Shown: positions 33,694 through 42,664 of the stretch, in pieces
How the letters are laid out: each line of letters begins with the position of its first letter
Position numbering within the stretch: position 1 is the first letter of the stretch
NCBI GenBank assembly: GCA_964649895.1
Contig: CAZYRX010000002.1
Location: 1 to 64,000, forward strand
Direction of reading: 5' to 3'
Source: Halanaerobium sp964649895
GTDB lineage: Bacteria; Bacillota; Halanaerobiia; Halanaerobiales; Halanaerobiaceae
Length of the DNA stretch: 64,000 bases
Made by a program: the position numbers and the translations under genes
Notes under the pieces: model-generated
Database searches by the model: none
The model's input: the letters and a program-made list of their open reading frames with translations, nothing else
What the model was told of the DNA's origin: nothing

Positions 33694-35448
33694 TTAATTA
33701 CCCCCTCTCCTGTCAATTCTAATTAATACCTCTGTCTTTTCATTTGGAATGCTATTTATTTCCACACCAGATTCTCCACCATACATAAGTTTGAGACGCT
33801 GATTAACATTGCGGAGCCCGAAGTATTTCTTTTTATCCTCTAAATCTACCTCTCCTCTTAAAATTTGATTTATTTCTTTTACTTTTTCTAATTCTATGCC
33901 AATACCATTATCAACTATTTTGAAATAAATACTTTTATTTTCTGAATATCCTTTTATTATAATAAGACCCTTTTTAGAAAGCGGCATAATTCCATGATAA
34001 ATTGAATTTTCTACAACCGGCTGTAATATCAATCTTGGTATGTGTTTATCAAGCATACTTTGATCTTCAATATCAATTATATATTCATATTCTTCTCCAT
34101 GCCTGAACTGCTGAATAAAAAGATAATTTTTAACATGTTTTAATTCATTTCTTATCAAAACCATCTCATTTCCATGGCTCAGACTAAGGCGAAAAAATTT
34201 GCCGAGAGCTTCTACCATGTGTGTTGCCCGATCAAAATCTTTATTCTCCAAAAGTCCAATAATCAAATCAAGTGTATTATATATAAAATGAGGTTTAATT
34301 TGATTATCAAGGCTTTCCATTTCAAGCTTTCTCAATAATTTTTGTTCCCTAACATTTTCCTCCAGCAGTTTGTTGATTCTTTGAATCATTTTATTAAAGC
34401 TTTTCCCCAATTCTGCAATTTCATCTTCACCTTCTATATCAATTTTTACAGAAAGATCATTTTCGGAGGCCCTATGAGTTAATTCCTGCAGCTTTCTAAT
34501 AGGAGTTGAAAGAGAATTAGAAAGAAATAAGGTCAATAGAATGATAATTCCAAGAACTAAAACTATTAAAAAGATTGTAATCTCAGTTAGATAATTTAAA
34601 TCTGCTTCTAATTCTTCTGCAGATGCCATACTAATTATATGCCAGCCGGACAGCTCAGAATAGCTTGAACTTAACAAATAGCGATCTCCATTTAAACTTA
34701 CTTCTCGATTTTCAAATCCATTATTAAAATAGGAACTCTTCTCTCCAATTTTTTCTCTATCAGGATGAAATACAATATTACCATTTCTATCAGCAATAAA
34801 AAAATAACTCTTTTCTCCAAAACTAAAATCAGTTAGATTAGTCAATACAGATGTATCAATATCAGCACTTAACATCACTGTTTCATCAGCTGCATCAGGA
34901 AAATAGGGTCTGGCAATTGTAATTACTTCTTTTTGAAAATAATTTTTATGGGGTTTTGTTAAATAAATATTTGCTGCTTGATTTGGAGACAACATATTTC
35001 TAAAATTAGAAATATCTATTGTATAAATGCCGCTGCTGCTTATTCGCCTACCATCTTGAAAAGTTATTGCAATATCAACTAAACCCGGTTTCATCTGTTT
35101 AAGATTATTAAAATCTTCCCAAATACGAAAACTATATTTTCTATTATTACTAAAATCTTCTCGCTGTGTTAATTTTATAAACTGATTAATATAAAAATCT
35201 TTTTCTCTACTTAAAAAATCCTGTATACCATAAATATAATCATCTAAATCCCTTTCCATTCTGGCAACTAACTCTTCTGAATAATCAGAAATCCTATTAT
35301 TCAATGCACCAATGTACATATTATAAGAAAGAAGTGAAAATGTGAGCAAAGGAAGAAGGGCAATCAAAAGAAAAGAAATGATTAGTTTTGTCCTTATTGT
35401 ATGAAACTCTATACTATTTATAATCTTATTAAATAAATTATTAAACAT
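33694..35448 (-). CDS. sensor histidine kinase, YesM/LytS type
   Basis: The 584-residue kinase has a membrane helix at about 18-40, an extracytoplasmic sensor domain of about 235 residues that looks like a dCACHE fold, and a second helix at about 285-308. A HAMP domain follows (STPIRKLQELTHRASENDL). The His-kinase domain has the phospho-acceptor in QIKPHFIYNTLD, then an HATPase domain (NSIYHGIM, DNGIGI, GLRNVNQRLKLMYG). It lies between the periplasmic sensor gene and the regulator, one base from the latter. Confidence 0.94.
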   Translation of the reverse strand: MFNNLFNKIINSIEFHTIRTKLIISFLLIALLPLLTFSLLSYNMYIGALNNRISDYSEELVARMERDLDDYIYGIQDFLSREKDFYINQFIKLTQREDFSNNRKYSFRIWEDFNNLKQMKPGLVDIAITFQDGRRISSSGIYTIDISNFRNMLSPNQAANIYLTKPHKNYFQKEVITIARPYFPDAADETVMLSADIDTSVLTNLTDFSFGEKSYFFIADRNGNIVFHPDREKIGEKSSYFNNGFENREVSLNGDRYLLSSSYSELSGWHIISMASAEELEADLNYLTEITIFLIVLVLGIIILLTLFLSNSLSTPIRKLQELTHRASENDLSVKIDIEGEDEIAELGKSFNKMIQRINKLLEENVREQKLLRKLEMESLDNQIKPHFIYNTLDLIIGLLENKDFDRATHMVEALGKFFRLSLSHGNEMVLIRNELKHVKNYLFIQQFRHGEEYEYIIDIEDQSMLDKHIPRLILQPVVENSIYHGIMPLSKKGLIIIKGYSENKSIYFKIVDNGIGIELEKVKEINQILRGEVDLEDKKKYFGLRNVNQRLKLMYGGESGVEINSIPNEKTEVLIRIDRRGGN

Positions 35449-35460
35449 TAATTTACCACC

Positions 35461-36534
35461 TTATTTAACCCGCCAAGGCTTATGAATCTGCAGAAGCCTC
35501 TCTATATTTGAGCCATCAGATATTTCTAAACCTGTATGGACTATTTCTGGAGCTGAAGTGTCATATTTAATATAATTATACATCAATCTTAGTGCCTCTG
35601 AACCCATTGAAGACATATCCTGTCCAACTAAATATTTAATCAAACCCTGCTGCTGCAGAAGAAGAGCATCATAAAAAATATCTATGCCAACAGCAATCCC
35701 ACCATCATTAGACCATTTTTGAAAGTTAGGCAGTGCCTCTGCAGGAACATAAAAAGGCCAACCTCCTACAAAATAAATAATATCTACCTCAGGATTTTTT
35801 TCCAAATACTGCTCCAATAATTCAACTGAGATATTTACACTATCCTGATTTTCTAATATAGATTTTATCTCAATACTGGTATTAGAAATGACTTTTGCAA
35901 ATCCTCTTATTCTTTCTTCAAGATTTACAGCACCTCTTACTCCAGTCATCACCATAGTCTCAAGTTTTTGATCTTTATAATTAATATTTTCTGTCTCCAG
36001 AATATTGAGCAGTCCTTCAGCTGCTGCTTCTCCAGCTTCTAAATTATTTATACCAACATGAAAAATTCTCCTACTATCAGGAGCATCAGCATCAAATGTT
36101 GCTACAGCTACTCCACTTTTTAAACCTTTATCAATAATTTCGATATATCTTTCAGTATTATTAACACTAACAATCAATCCATCAACCTGCTGCTCAATTA
36201 AAGCCTCAATAATTTCTAACTGTTCTTCTTCGTCATAAACAAAGGGAGCTACCCACTCCAGATTTATACCAAGATCATCTGCTTTTTTTTGTGCCTGTTC
36301 AAAAGCATCTAAAAAGATAGGATTGTCAAGAGAACGCGGCACAAAAGCTATGGTTATTTTATCTGTATTTTCTTTTTCTACTTTTTCATTTTGCTTTGGG
36401 TTAATAGATTGAGCTTGAATATTTACAGTAAAAACCATAATAATAGCTAATAAAGATATCAAAACAGTAGAATAAACTCTAACCTTTTTTTGTTTTTTAT
36501 TTTCATATCTCAAAATCAATTTATTCAAAAACAA
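35461..36534 (-). CDS. periplasmic sugar-sensing binding protein (XylFII-like)
   Basis: The 357-residue protein has an N-terminal signal or anchor helix (about residues 20-42) and a type I periplasmic-binding fold: TIAFVPRSLDNPIFLDAF, VDGLIVSVNN, GVAVATFDADAPDSRR and VAVGIDIFYD. It is 12 bp upstream of a YesM-type kinase and in the same operon as the regulator, while xylFGH has its own XylF. In Clostridium a second xylose-binding protein (XylFII) feeds the LytS-YesN pair, so a sensing role is inferred. The start is uncertain because no ribosome site precedes the TTG at 36534. Confidence 0.8.
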   Translation of the reverse strand: MFLNKLILRYENKKQKKVRVYSTVLISLLAIIMVFTVNIQAQSINPKQNEKVEKENTDKITIAFVPRSLDNPIFLDAFEQAQKKADDLGINLEWVAPFVYDEEEQLEIIEALIEQQVDGLIVSVNNTERYIEIIDKGLKSGVAVATFDADAPDSRRIFHVGINNLEAGEAAAEGLLNILETENINYKDQKLETMVMTGVRGAVNLEERIRGFAKVISNTSIEIKSILENQDSVNISVELLEQYLEKNPEVDIIYFVGGWPFYVPAEALPNFQKWSNDGGIAVGIDIFYDALLLQQQGLIKYLVGQDMSSMGSEALRLMYNYIKYDTSAPEIVHTGLEISDGSNIERLLQIHKPWRVK

Positions 36535-36752
36535 ATTTTATCATCTACTTTCTAATTAAATCTGTATTTAATAATAAATGCTGGAAATAATCAACTATTT
36601 TTTATATTAATTTTATTATATTATAAATCTTAAGAAAAATACAATATTTAATCCAATAAAGAACTGTATAAACAAGGAAAAGAAGCACTTTTGTTTAATA
36701 TCATATTTAGTGACTATTTAAATACGAAAGCCAAATTTGAAAGGGGAAAACT

Positions 36753-37388
36753 ATGAATCCAAAAAAGAAATATTATCAAAAGAAAGCAGAAAACATAATC
36801 AAAAATTTTGAAAAAAGGAATATCGAAGGCTATTATTTTGCAAGTGCTGCAGAAGCTGTAGAAAAAATACTAGAAATTATTGAAGAAGATTCTTCAGTTT
36901 CTTGGGGAGGTTCTATGACACTCGAAGAAATAGGAATTTTTGAAAAACTTGAGAATAGAAATCTAAAATTATTTGATAGAGCTAAAGCAAAAAACTTAAA
37001 AGAAAAAGAAGACATTTATCACAGAGCCTTAAATGTTGATTATTATCTAATGAGTTCAAATGCAATAACTCAATCTGGCAAACTTGTCAACATTGATGGT
37101 AGAGGAAACAGACTGGCAGCTTTAATATATGGCCCTAAAAATGTAATTATAGCTGCAGGCATGAATAAAGTTGTTATTGATGAAGAAACAGCACTAAAAA
37201 GAGTTAAAAATCAAGCTGCTCCAGCAAATGTTACTCGTTTAAACAAAAATACACCCTGTTCAAAAACTGCACACTGCCATGAATGTCAGGTAGATGATAC
37301 TATATGCTGCCAAACAGTTGTCACAAGAAGATCAGGCAGCAAAAACAGAATTAAAGTTGTTTTAATTGGTGAAGAATTAGGATATTAA
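36753..37388 (+). CDS. LUD-domain protein (LutC/YkgG-like)
   Basis: The 211-residue LUD-fold protein has VSWGGSMTLEEIGIFE near residue 50, YLMSSNAITQSGKLVNIDGRGNR near 93 (quoted by its core SSNAITQSGKLV), and VIIAAGMNKVV near 132. In lactate utilisation LutC pairs with LutA and LutB, but neither is nearby here. A Cys-rich tail (CSKTAHCHECQVDDTICCQ, about 168-186) could bind metal or an iron-sulfur cluster. A good ribosome site (AAAGGGG) precedes the ATG. The real substrate is unknown. Confidence 0.75.
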   Translation: MNPKKKYYQKKAENIIKNFEKRNIEGYYFASAAEAVEKILEIIEEDSSVSWGGSMTLEEIGIFEKLENRNLKLFDRAKAKNLKEKEDIYHRALNVDYYLMSSNAITQSGKLVNIDGRGNRLAALIYGPKNVIIAAGMNKVVIDEETALKRVKNQAAPANVTRLNKNTPCSKTAHCHECQVDDTICCQTVVTRRSGSKNRIKVVLIGEELGY

Positions 37389-37524
37389 TTAACTCCTACT
37401 TAATACAACTACTTATGATTTCTTAATTATATTTTCTAACTAGTGTAATTTATTAACTGAAAACTTAAATACACTATGTTAGTATATTTTTATGTAATAT
37501 TAGTTTGCTGGGGAGGTTTTAAAG

Positions 37525-39045
37525 ATGAATACCAAAACAATAGAAAAATTATACAATAATCCACATGAAAAAAATATTGACAATAATTTTCAATTTATTC
37601 TTTTTGGTGGCACAGGCGATTTGGCACATAATAAGATAATGCCTGCTTTTTATAATCTTGTAGAAAAAGATATACTACCTCAACATTTTACACTGTTAGC
37701 TACAGGACGTAGATATAACTCAAAAAAAGAATACCTTGATGCTATCTATGATTCTCTCAATAGTAAAAAAGTAGAAATCGACAACAGAGTATGGCAGGTG
37801 CTTTCAGACAATATAGAGTACTTTGAATTGAATTTTAAAGATGATAATGATTTTATGCAGCTAAAAAAATACCTTGCAGAACAATCAAAAAATAATAAAG
37901 TTCACAATAGAATTTTTTATATGGCTACAGCCCCGGGTTTTTTTGCTGAAATTGCTGAAAAACTCAAAAAATTTGATCTGCTTAATATTGGCTTTGAAAA
38001 TAAAGATTCTCGACTTGTAATTGAAAAACCTTTTGGTCATGATCTAAAATCAGCTGAAAATCTGAATAATACCTTAACAAATATTTTTCATGAAAAAAAC
38101 ATTTATCGTATTGATCATTATTTGGGTAAAGAAATGATCCAGAACATTATGGTTATCAGACTCAGCAATCCAATTTTTCGCTCACTCTGGAATACTGGAG
38201 AAATAGATAATATTCAAATATACATCAATGAGTCTGAAGGGGTTAAAGACAGAGGTAAATATTATGATGATGCAGGTGTAATCAAAGATATGTTTCAAAA
38301 CCATATGCTGCAAATCCTTTCTCTAATTACTATGGAGGAGCCGGATGATCTCAGTTCAAAGTCGATATCCAAAAGAAAAGTTGAAGTTTTAAAAGAACTT
38401 TCCAAAATTGATATTGAGAGTATAGATGAACACATTGTTAGAGGTCAATATACTTCCAATAAATCTGGAAACGATGAGATTAAAGCATATCAGAATGAAA
38501 AAAATATATCAGATGATTCTGAAACTGCAACATTTATTGCATTAAAACTATTTTTAGATAATGAAAGATGGAAGAATGTACCTATCTATCTCAAATCAGG
38601 CAAAAGACTTAAGAAAAAAGAAGCAGGGATTGCGGTAGAGTTTAATCATAATTTCCACAACTCATATTCTGAAAATAAAGAAGTACAAAGTAATCTCCTT
38701 AAAATAATGATTCAACCTGATGAAGGCGTATCTCTTCGTTTTAACACCAGGAAACCAGGCAGCAATAATAAAATAGTACCTGTAGAAATGGAATTCTGTC
38801 ACAGTGCTCATCAGCTTTTTAACTCACCTGAAAATTATGAAGGTTTAATTTATGATATGATTGAAGGTGACAAAACTCTCTTCACCAGCTGGGAAGAAGT
38901 ATATTATTCATGGAAATTCATCGATAAATTCCAAACAAAGTGTAATAATGAGGATTTAAAACTTTACAAATATCCAGCATTAAGCAAGGGGCCAGAAGCT
39001 GCAGATGAACTGCTCAAAAATGATGGTAGAAACTGGTGGGACTAA
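37525..39045 (+). CDS. zwf: glucose-6-phosphate 1-dehydrogenase
   Basis: Oxidises glucose 6-phosphate to 6-phosphogluconolactone in the oxidative pentose-phosphate route. The 506 residues have the nucleotide motif FILFGGTGDLAHNKIMPA near residue 27 and the active-site motif RIDHYLGKEMIQN near 195, and the catalytic KSGK region (YLKSGKRL) near 355. The ribosome site GGGGAGG precedes the ATG. It heads an operon with a PF04199 hydrolase gene and gnd. Confidence 0.95.
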   Translation: MNTKTIEKLYNNPHEKNIDNNFQFILFGGTGDLAHNKIMPAFYNLVEKDILPQHFTLLATGRRYNSKKEYLDAIYDSLNSKKVEIDNRVWQVLSDNIEYFELNFKDDNDFMQLKKYLAEQSKNNKVHNRIFYMATAPGFFAEIAEKLKKFDLLNIGFENKDSRLVIEKPFGHDLKSAENLNNTLTNIFHEKNIYRIDHYLGKEMIQNIMVIRLSNPIFRSLWNTGEIDNIQIYINESEGVKDRGKYYDDAGVIKDMFQNHMLQILSLITMEEPDDLSSKSISKRKVEVLKELSKIDIESIDEHIVRGQYTSNKSGNDEIKAYQNEKNISDDSETATFIALKLFLDNERWKNVPIYLKSGKRLKKKEAGIAVEFNHNFHNSYSENKEVQSNLLKIMIQPDEGVSLRFNTRKPGSNNKIVPVEMEFCHSAHQLFNSPENYEGLIYDMIEGDKTLFTSWEEVYYSWKFIDKFQTKCNNEDLKLYKYPALSKGPEAADELLKNDGRNWWD

Positions 39046-39082
39046 ATTATATTAGATAATGAAAATTATGGGAGGCAAACTT

Positions 39083-39745
39083 ATGTATGATATTTCAATG
39101 ACTATTCAAAAAGATATGCTTGTTTATAAGGGCAAAGATGAAATCAGACCAGAGATTAATGCATATAGAGACTTTTCAAATGGTGAAGTCCACGAAAGCG
39201 AATTAAAAATGCCGCTTCATACTGGTACACATATTGATGCACCACTGCATATGCTTGAAAATGGTGCAGACAGCAGCATCTTTTTTGCAGAAAATCCATT
39301 TTATAAAGCTCAACTTTTAGATTTAACGCATATTGAAGACAAAATAACAGAAGAAGACCTAAAAAAATTTGATATTGAAGAAAATACCTTTTTATTATTA
39401 AAAACTAAAAATTCAAATCCTGGATATTTAGAAAATACTCCAGAAAAATTTATCTATTTAGCTCATTCAGGTGCTGATTATTTGCTCAATAATAATATTA
39501 AAGGTATTGGTATAGATTCAAATGGTATTGAGAGAGATCAGGCCGAACATCCTACACATAAAAATCTATTAAGAAATAATGTTAAAATTTTAGAAGGCAT
39601 TAGATTAAATAATGTACCTGAAGGCAGATATGTACTTCTCCTCTCTCTACTGAAAATTGCAAATAGTGATGGTGTACCAGCCAGAGCTTATTTGTTTGAA
39701 AATGGAGAAATAGATGTACTTTTAGAAGCTATTGACAGGAGGTAG
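39083..39745 (+). CDS. cyclase family (PF04199) metal-dependent hydrolase, between zwf and gnd
   Basis: The 220-residue protein has the family metal motif HTGTHIDAPLH (His46, His50, Asp52), followed by GIGIDSNGIERDQAEHP with further ligands near residue 155. The best-known relatives are kynurenine formamidases, which open amide bonds, and the fold can hydrolyse cyclic or activated substrates. Its place between glucose-6-phosphate dehydrogenase and 6-phosphogluconate dehydrogenase is where a 6-phosphogluconolactonase would be expected, and no pgl/devB gene is visible in the window. A lactonase role is an inference. The ATG at 39083 has GGGAGG upstream and was preferred to 39059. Confidence 0.85.
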   Translation: MYDISMTIQKDMLVYKGKDEIRPEINAYRDFSNGEVHESELKMPLHTGTHIDAPLHMLENGADSSIFFAENPFYKAQLLDLTHIEDKITEEDLKKFDIEENTFLLLKTKNSNPGYLENTPEKFIYLAHSGADYLLNNNIKGIGIDSNGIERDQAEHPTHKNLLRNNVKILEGIRLNNVPEGRYVLLLSLLKIANSDGVPARAYLFENGEIDVLLEAIDRR

Positions 39746-39751
39746 TTAGAA

Positions 39752-41149
39752 ATGGAGAAATACGAAATTGCTTTAATTGGACTTTCAGTAATGGGACAAA
39801 ATCTTGCTTTAAATATAGCAAAAGACCATTCAATTGCAGTTTACAACCGTACAACTTCTAAAACAGAGAATTTTATAGAAAATAAAGTTGAGACTGAAAA
39901 CATTAAAGCTGCTTACAGCATCGAAGAACTATTGGAATCTCTTGAAAAACCCAGAAAAGTAATGTTGATGATAAAAGCTGGTAAACCAGTTGATTTAGTA
40001 ATCGAAGAACTTAAACCTTATCTTGAATCAGGTGATATTATAATAGATGGAGGTAACTCATATTTTGAAGATACAAACCGTCGATCTAAAATGCTTAAAG
40101 AAGATGGGATCAACTATCTAGGAGTAGGTATTAGTGGTGGAGAATATGGTGCCTTACACGGTCCTTCAATAATGCCTGGTGGTGATAAAGAAGCATATGC
40201 TGAAGTTGAAAATATATTTGAAGATGCAGCTGCAAAAACTGACCACGGTAACTGTGTGAGCTATCTTGGGCCAAACTCTGCTGGTCATTATGTGAAAATG
40301 GTTCATAATGGTATAGAATATGGAATTATGGAATCTATAGCTGAATTATATGATTATATGCGTAAAATCATTAAATTAAAACCTGAAGAAATGAGCAGAA
40401 TTTTTGCTGAATGGAATAAAGAATTCAAATCCTATCTTGTCGAGATAACAGCTAAAATTTTACAAAAAGATGATCCAGAAACAGGCAAGAAATTGATCAA
40501 TATCATTTTAGATAAGGCAAAACATAAAGGGACCGGAAAATGGAGTGTGCAGAGTGCCCTTGATCTTGGCACTGCAGTTCCTACAATAAATGCTGGAGTA
40601 AATGCCAGACTTATGTCTGCACTCAAAGTTGAAAGAATTGAAAACTCTGCATTATTCGATGATTCAAAAACAGCTAAGGTAAATAAAGAAAAAATGCTGC
40701 CAAAACTAAAATCTGCATTATACTTAACTTCAGTAAGTGCTTATGCAGAAGGATTCAAACTTTTAAAAGCAGCTTCAGAAGAATATGATTATGATCTTAA
40801 TTATCAAGAAATAGCAAGAATCTGGGAAGATGGCTGTATTATTCGTTCAGGTTTATTACAGCCGATTCAGAAAGCATTTGCTAAAAATAAGAATCTAAAA
40901 ACACTAGCTGCTGCTCCTCAATTTAGAATCAAATTATATCAGGATGCAAAAAACACCAGAGAGGTTATTAATACTGCAGCAGAATCAGAACTTCCATTAC
41001 CAGCAGTACATTCTGCAATGAACTACTTTTTCAGTCTTAAATCTAAAGAACTTCCAGCTAATTTAATCCAGGCTCAGAGAGATTTCTTTGGTGCTCATAC
41101 TTATCAACGCAAAGATAAAGAAGGCCGTTTTCATACTGAATGGGAATAA
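39752..41149 (+). CDS. gnd: 6-phosphogluconate dehydrogenase, decarboxylating
   Basis: Converts 6-phosphogluconate to ribulose 5-phosphate and CO2 with reduction of NADP. The 465 residues have the N-terminal IALIGLSVMGQNLALN, the motif VGISGGEYGALHGPSIMPGG near residue 125 and the signature VKMVHNGIEYG near 185. Substitution in GLSVMGQN (usual GLAVMG) and GISGGEYGA (usual GVSGGEEGA) is mild. AGGAGG precedes the ATG, six bases from the end of the cyclase gene. The chain is complete to the C-terminal FHTEWE. Confidence 0.96.
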   Translation: MEKYEIALIGLSVMGQNLALNIAKDHSIAVYNRTTSKTENFIENKVETENIKAAYSIEELLESLEKPRKVMLMIKAGKPVDLVIEELKPYLESGDIIIDGGNSYFEDTNRRSKMLKEDGINYLGVGISGGEYGALHGPSIMPGGDKEAYAEVENIFEDAAAKTDHGNCVSYLGPNSAGHYVKMVHNGIEYGIMESIAELYDYMRKIIKLKPEEMSRIFAEWNKEFKSYLVEITAKILQKDDPETGKKLINIILDKAKHKGTGKWSVQSALDLGTAVPTINAGVNARLMSALKVERIENSALFDDSKTAKVNKEKMLPKLKSALYLTSVSAYAEGFKLLKAASEEYDYDLNYQEIARIWEDGCIIRSGLLQPIQKAFAKNKNLKTLAAAPQFRIKLYQDAKNTREVINTAAESELPLPAVHSAMNYFFSLKSKELPANLIQAQRDFFGAHTYQRKDKEGRFHTEWE

Positions 41150-41204
41150 TGGTTCCTCGATTTATAAAAATGAACTCACTTAGTTAAATATAAAATTCTT
41201 TGCT

Positions 41205-41232
41205 ATAATCCCTCTTTTAAAAGAGGGATTAT
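41205..41232 (+). terminator. Terminator after gnd
   Basis: A perfect palindrome (arms TAAATCC-like, core AATCCCTCTTTT with AAAAGAGGGATT) is followed by ATTTTATTT on the plus strand. Confidence 0.8.
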
Positions 41233-41325
41233 TTTATTTAAAGAGAATTAAATTAATATATAGTATAATTAATTATGGTATTTTTTTACATTTATAAAAA
41301 TAAATAATTGAAGGAGGTTTGTAAT

Positions 41326-41688
41326 TTGAAGGTCAAAAATATAATGACAAAAAATCCAATCACTATAGAACTGGATAATAAAGTTAAAGAAGCAAAAAGG
41401 CTTCTATCTTATCACAATATAGGTAGGCTGCTTGTAACTAGAAATGCTGAATTAATTGGAATTGTAACTGATGGAGATCTAGTTATAGAACATGACCAGA
41501 ATGCAGAACTCGAAGATTTTGTAACTGAAAATTTGATAACAATAAATGAAAACGAAAGTATAATCGATGCGGCTAAAGTTATGGCAGAACATCAAATCAG
41601 TGGTCTCCCCGTAATGAATGATAATAATAAAATGGTAGGTATAATAACTGTTGAAGATATAATTTATCGCTATCTAGCTAAAAAATAG
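41326..41688 (+). CDS. CBS-domain pair protein
   Basis: The 120-residue protein is two CBS domains (about residues 1-60 and 62-120). It has LVTRNAELIGIVTDGDLV in the first and MVGIITVEDIIYRYL at the end, and begins KVKNIMTKNPITIE. CBS pairs bind adenine nucleotides or other ligands and report cell energy state. The TTG at 41326 has GGAGG eight bases upstream; the reading frame to 41308 lies inside that site. It is directly upstream of three glycosyltransferase genes, so it may regulate them. Confidence 0.9.
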   Translation: MKVKNIMTKNPITIELDNKVKEAKRLLSYHNIGRLLVTRNAELIGIVTDGDLVIEHDQNAELEDFVTENLITINENESIIDAAKVMAEHQISGLPVMNDNNKMVGIITVEDIIYRYLAKK

Positions 41689-41702
41689 GAAGGATGAATA
41701 AC

Positions 41703-42664
41703 ATGGCCAAACTTGCCTTGGGTGCTATAGCCAATTATTTGAATTCTGTTCATCCATATATTGATTTTATTGCAAATGCTAGGGCTCATGGTTATGAATT
41801 AGAAAAACTTATTATCTGCTATTCTCATGGNNNNNNNNNNNNNNNNNNNNNNNNNNNNNNNNNNNNNNNNNNNNNNNNNNNNNNNNNNNNNNNNNNNNNN
41901 NNNNNNNNNNNNNNNNNNNNNNNNNNNNNNTAGAAAGAGAAAATGTTATTGTAACTACCAGTGACTATTCTGGCTATTATATTATTCCACCTCTTGACTT
42001 TGATGACAGTAAAATTCTTCTCTGTGGACTTCAAAAAGATAAAGCATATGATAGAGTAAAGAATCTCTCAAAAAATCTCTGTACAGCAGATGAAAAACAA
42101 CAAAATATAAGAGAAAGCAAAAAAATACTCGGTGGAAATCATGCATTAGACCTAAATTACTCCTCTATTTTTCCACCATATTATTCTACAACTTATATCT
42201 ATAGAGGTGAACTTTATCTCGGCAGAGGTGAAGATACTTTACTTGGCTTAGAAATAACTGACAGCAGGTATAAAATAATTGATATTGATACACCTATTTT
42301 TCATAACACTTATGGTAATTTCCCTAAAGAACCAGATATTAAAGATGAAAATGTTCAGGAACGACTTTTTTATGCATGTACAGGCTGGCTTGGTAGAAAT
42401 CCATTTCTAAACTGGTATCTACTAGAAAAAGGATTTATAGGTTTAAAAGATTTCAAAAAACGCCATAAAATACAAAGCAAAGCGATAAAAAAAGGTGCTC
42501 CTAAACTTGCAGCTTATACCCAAAATGAAAATTTCAATAAACTTCCCGAGATGTTCTCTGCTGCCTGGCTGCAGCTAGATTCAATGGTTGAAGAATACGA
42601 AGAATTAATTAAGCACTGGGATTCTATTATGGGAAAAATATCAGAAAGGAGAAATAAATTATGA
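41703..42664 (+). CDS. GT-A-type glycosyltransferase, interrupted by an assembly gap
   Basis: The start (MAKLALGAIANYLNSVHPY) has a ribosome site (GGAAGGATG) upstream. After the gap the frame changes by two bases, which a wrong gap length would explain, so this is not a real frameshift. The C-terminal part carries YIYRGELYLGRGEDTLLGLE, where the RGED motif is the acidic motif of GT2-like enzymes. It resembles the RGEDIDY motif of the third transferase in this cluster. The stop overlaps the next start as ATGA. The acceptor and donor are unknown. Confidence 0.65.
41831..41930. other. Assembly gap, 100 N
   Basis: Exactly 100 unknown bases, a standard scaffold spacer, so the true length is unknown. 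It lies inside the first glycosyltransferase gene of the cluster. Confidence 0.99.

Noticed and set aside
41825..42034. Minus-strand frame running through the assembly gap
   Set aside because: It is created by unknown bases and opposes the glycosyltransferase.
41703..42664. Apparent frameshift in the first glycosyltransferase
   Set aside because: The shift coincides with a 100-N spacer of arbitrary length, so there is no evidence of a real frameshift.
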